From an uncultured Prevotellaceae bacterium (GTDB lineage: Bacteria; Bacteroidota; Bacteroidia; Bacteroidales; Bacteroidaceae): DNA of 7,480 nt. The stretch spans positions 1 through 7,480 of the forward strand of contig OMXX01000176.1 in the NCBI GenBank assembly GCA_900315105.1, given 5' to 3'. The notes under the pieces are model-generated. The model was not told the DNA's origin, ran no database searches, and saw only the letters and a list, made by a program, of their open reading frames with translations. This document shows, one piece after another, positions 7,101 through 7,480 of the stretch. Each line of letters starts with the position of its first letter. The stretch's first letter is position 1. The position numbers were made by a program, and so were the translations under genes.

Positions 7101-7330
7101 CCAGCAGGAAGTGTAGCTGTTTGAGAAAAATTGAATTGAGTAGACCAGTTCCAAAACTCAACAACGTTAACTGCGCCATCAGTTTTCCAAGCAGTTTTAC
7201 CTGGATCTCCCCAACCAGTCATAGATGATAAATCGGCATCCTTCAAATACGTGGATGTCACATCTTCACGTGCCTGCACCCCGATCATAGTCAGCAGTGC
7301 GCACAACAATAGAAATAGTTTTCTTTTCAT
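4166..7330 (-). CDS. Large secreted modular surface protein (jelly-roll, Big_2, ricin-like, C-terminal tail)
   Basis: This complete 1054-residue protein opens with a type I signal peptide (1-20, MKRKLFLLLCALLTMIGVQA, cleavage at VQA|R). Domains judged by eye are: jelly-roll/CBM-like 25-182 (VEFWNWS, LPAGYYRLAV); helical FIVAR-like 185-315; jelly-roll 325-471 (ITNPDFNTGNYDGW, MEYWAG, LPAGVYTISAD); Big_2 immunoglobulin-like 485-566 (SVTWTSSDETVATVSDRGVV, then VGSVTITATA); ricin-B-like 575-702 (GDFYIMNAATGKYL, GANAWGTQASL); jelly-roll 716-862 (IPNGTYVLTMQGF, CYDYFELYC); and a C-terminal region 866-1054. The last 30 residues (LKDGKYLIDGKIVLVKNG, ending SANGQKLN) resemble tails shared by many Prevotella exported proteins and may be a sorting or anchoring signal. 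No catalytic motif is evident, so a carbohydrate- or matrix-binding adhesin is the best guess. The leader and signal sequence are duplicated at 1739-1945. Confidence 0.92.
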   Translation of the reverse strand: MKRKLFLLLCALLTMIGVQAREDVTSTYLKDADLSSMTGWGDPGKTAWKTDGAVNVVEFWNWSTQFNFSQTATLPAGYYRLAVNSFYRNSWGGDGTNNDMAWIFAGEKKQNVVALTSMSELSGYAGSNDLYRAATAFSQGKYSNEFDFTVTGDGTTDVEIGFKGTCPNGGWCILGPVKLYQYTADDYIDDYDAKYTTANGLLSSPMNADVKNALQTAMVDRATLTTATVDEVKAAISTLNTAISNANTSISYYSSLKGAIDDYNEKAANLDSYGEEAASVQSTSAKTAYTNRTATDGVAEKTALDAAFKAGVLATKQPKNGLDMTPYITNPDFNTGNYDGWTTVAPKGGNVAIQGGSRMEYWAGDVDARKERTFKYYQKLSNLPAGVYTISADMFNSMNGEEGDFSATCGVYGQSGKEKVALVTEAGEVLKTYTTDEIPVFYGKMEVGVKNTITPMVARWFVFDNVKLTYVRQLNQSDYDDYTPPTSVSLSDAEVKIDGETTLTPTVLPAEADDKSVTWTSSDETVATVSDRGVVTAIGVGSVTITATANGAESIVSGSATITVNDVVPVTAPAYYSEIAAGDFYIMNAATGKYLGGANAWGTQASLIEHGIPFTVAVISEGKYTLDSHTYNSATDHFLNGSYVDQPSTNLSIVSAGDGKYTIATSDESGYCSANENSTLVQPRAVNPNSVLAQWYFISKSDRDRLLAAATEENPVDATYYIKEADISRNLAANGRDKHAWANLSTDGTQNNSNFAGQVYNAAVNVSQTINNIPNGTYVLTMQGFSSGKDVKLHANDKSVAISANTTGATTPSAASEHFANKECTNTVNVTVTDNTLTIRLDGDCSDNKWLCYDYFELYCKGLADIPVEFGASGFATFASDYPVALPDDESIKGYTASVSDATINFKKLTDKLVPANTGVMLSGTANTTMYLPVVAEAEAQSSAFIRGTGAAPGADDDYYFFAIKKSAAELTFGTFNPATLVVAKNKAYLKIAKDAFGSDAARLTLRFDDTTGINAVEAAESENGLKDGKYLIDGKIVLVKNGIKYSANGQKLN

Positions 7331-7388
7331 AGTTTAATTTGTTTAAGTTAGATATTATAAATAAGGTATATAAAGTTATTTAAAAGTC

Positions 7389-7412
7389 CCATTCTATCGG
7401 CCGACAGAATGG
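7389..7412. promoter_or_regulatory. Conserved ~24-bp palindrome upstream of the secreted-protein gene (copy B)
   Basis: Here the outer arms are exact, CCATTCT (7389-7395) and AGAATGG (7406-7412), around TCGGCCGA (7397-7404). Only the pair at 7396/7405 breaks the symmetry, and it becomes a G-U pair in the minus-strand RNA. The distance to the AT-rich leader is 4 bp longer than at 1853-1876. Either an operator or a leader hairpin is possible. Confidence 0.62.
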
Positions 7413-7417
7413 AGCAC

Positions 7418-7443
7418 AAAAAAGCCCCGCACGAAACGGGGCT
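7418..7443 (-). terminator. Rho-independent terminator following the second toxin copy
   Basis: The AGCCCCG/CGGGGCT stem and loop are identical to those at 1882-1908, and six T follow on the minus strand. It ends the transcript entering from beyond 7480, so the secreted-protein gene below it needs its own promoter. Confidence 0.9.
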
Positions 7444-7447
7444 GTAT

Positions 7448-7480
7448 TTAGCAAAAAATATTTACAAGAAGATACTGAGA
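7448..7480 (-). CDS. Last codons (or 3' flank) of a second RelE-like toxin gene, truncated by the window edge
   Basis: These 33 bases match 1913-1945 exactly and read SQYLLVNIFC followed by TAA, the same ending as the toxin frame at 1913-2242. A second toxin gene, probably with its own antitoxin, is therefore expected just outside the window. If that copy lacks the suspected frameshift, its true stop would correspond to 1948-1950 and these bases would be 3' flank instead. Confidence 0.5.
   Translation of the reverse strand, partial: SQYLLVNIFC

Larger units (their letters stand above)
7271..7480. repeat. Long repeat, copy B: toxin 3' end, terminator, palindrome, leader and signal peptide
   Basis: This is the counterpart of 1739-1945 and is still matching at the window edge, so it continues beyond 7480. 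It includes the complete signal-peptide region of the 1054-residue protein. Relative to copy A it carries a 4-bp insertion (TAAA on the minus strand) between the palindrome and the AT-rich leader. Confidence 0.95.

Noticed and set aside
1..7480. CRISPR array, tRNA, rRNA or insertion-sequence transposase
   Set aside because: No regular spaced repeats, cloverleaf, rRNA-like sequence or transposase motifs were seen on either strand.

Overview
The window looks like a piece of a Bacteroidales genome, most likely Prevotella or a close relative. The evidence is two promoters that fit the Bacteroidota consensus (TTTG, 20 bp, TAnnTTTG), A-rich translation starts without Shine-Dalgarno sequences, large secreted Thr/Ser/Asn/Ala-rich multi-domain proteins with jelly-roll, Big_2 and ricin-like modules, and a small peptide beginning MKKTYIKPE. 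No taxonomic search was possible. Every supported gene is on the minus strand, so the biological order runs from 7480 down to 1, and no gene-free stretch exceeds 300 bases.

In transcription order: (1) 7480-7448 holds the last codons, or the 3' flank, of a second RelE-like toxin gene that lies mostly outside the window. A rho-independent terminator (7443-7418) and a conserved palindrome (7412-7389) follow. (2) 7330-4166 encodes a 1054-residue secreted protein: signal peptide, jelly-roll, helical segment, jelly-roll, Big_2, ricin-like module, jelly-roll and a Prevotella-type C-terminal tail. (3) After a 67-bp gap containing a strong hairpin without a T-tract comes a 65-residue peptide gene (4098-3901), probably co-transcribed, then a terminator (3790-3756). 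(4) A stand-alone ATPase_2/COG1672-type P-loop ATPase (3656-2592) has its own consensus promoter, TTGCGAAAAA repeats around that promoter, and its own terminator (2541-2510). (5) A two-gene toxin-antitoxin module (antitoxin 2424-2239, toxin 2242-1913) has a consensus promoter with a palindrome over its -33 element. (6) After the toxin comes a second copy of the same terminator, palindrome, leader and signal-peptide unit, feeding another large secreted protein (1798 to beyond base 1).

The most striking feature is a repeat of about 210 bp (1739-1945 and 7271-7480). Each copy carries the end of a toxin gene, its terminator, a roughly 24-bp palindrome, the leader and the complete signal peptide. 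Similarity ends almost exactly at the predicted signal-peptidase site, after which the two mature proteins differ in domain order. This suggests a repeated cassette of toxin-antitoxin module plus secreted modular protein, able to exchange mature regions by recombination between the repeats. That mechanism is an inference; the duplication itself is directly visible.

A second oddity is the toxin's C-terminus. Removing one base in the AAATTT run at about 1979-1984 would replace an atypical 22-residue tail with a compact ending, FLRDILRRMD, so the toxin may be frameshifted.
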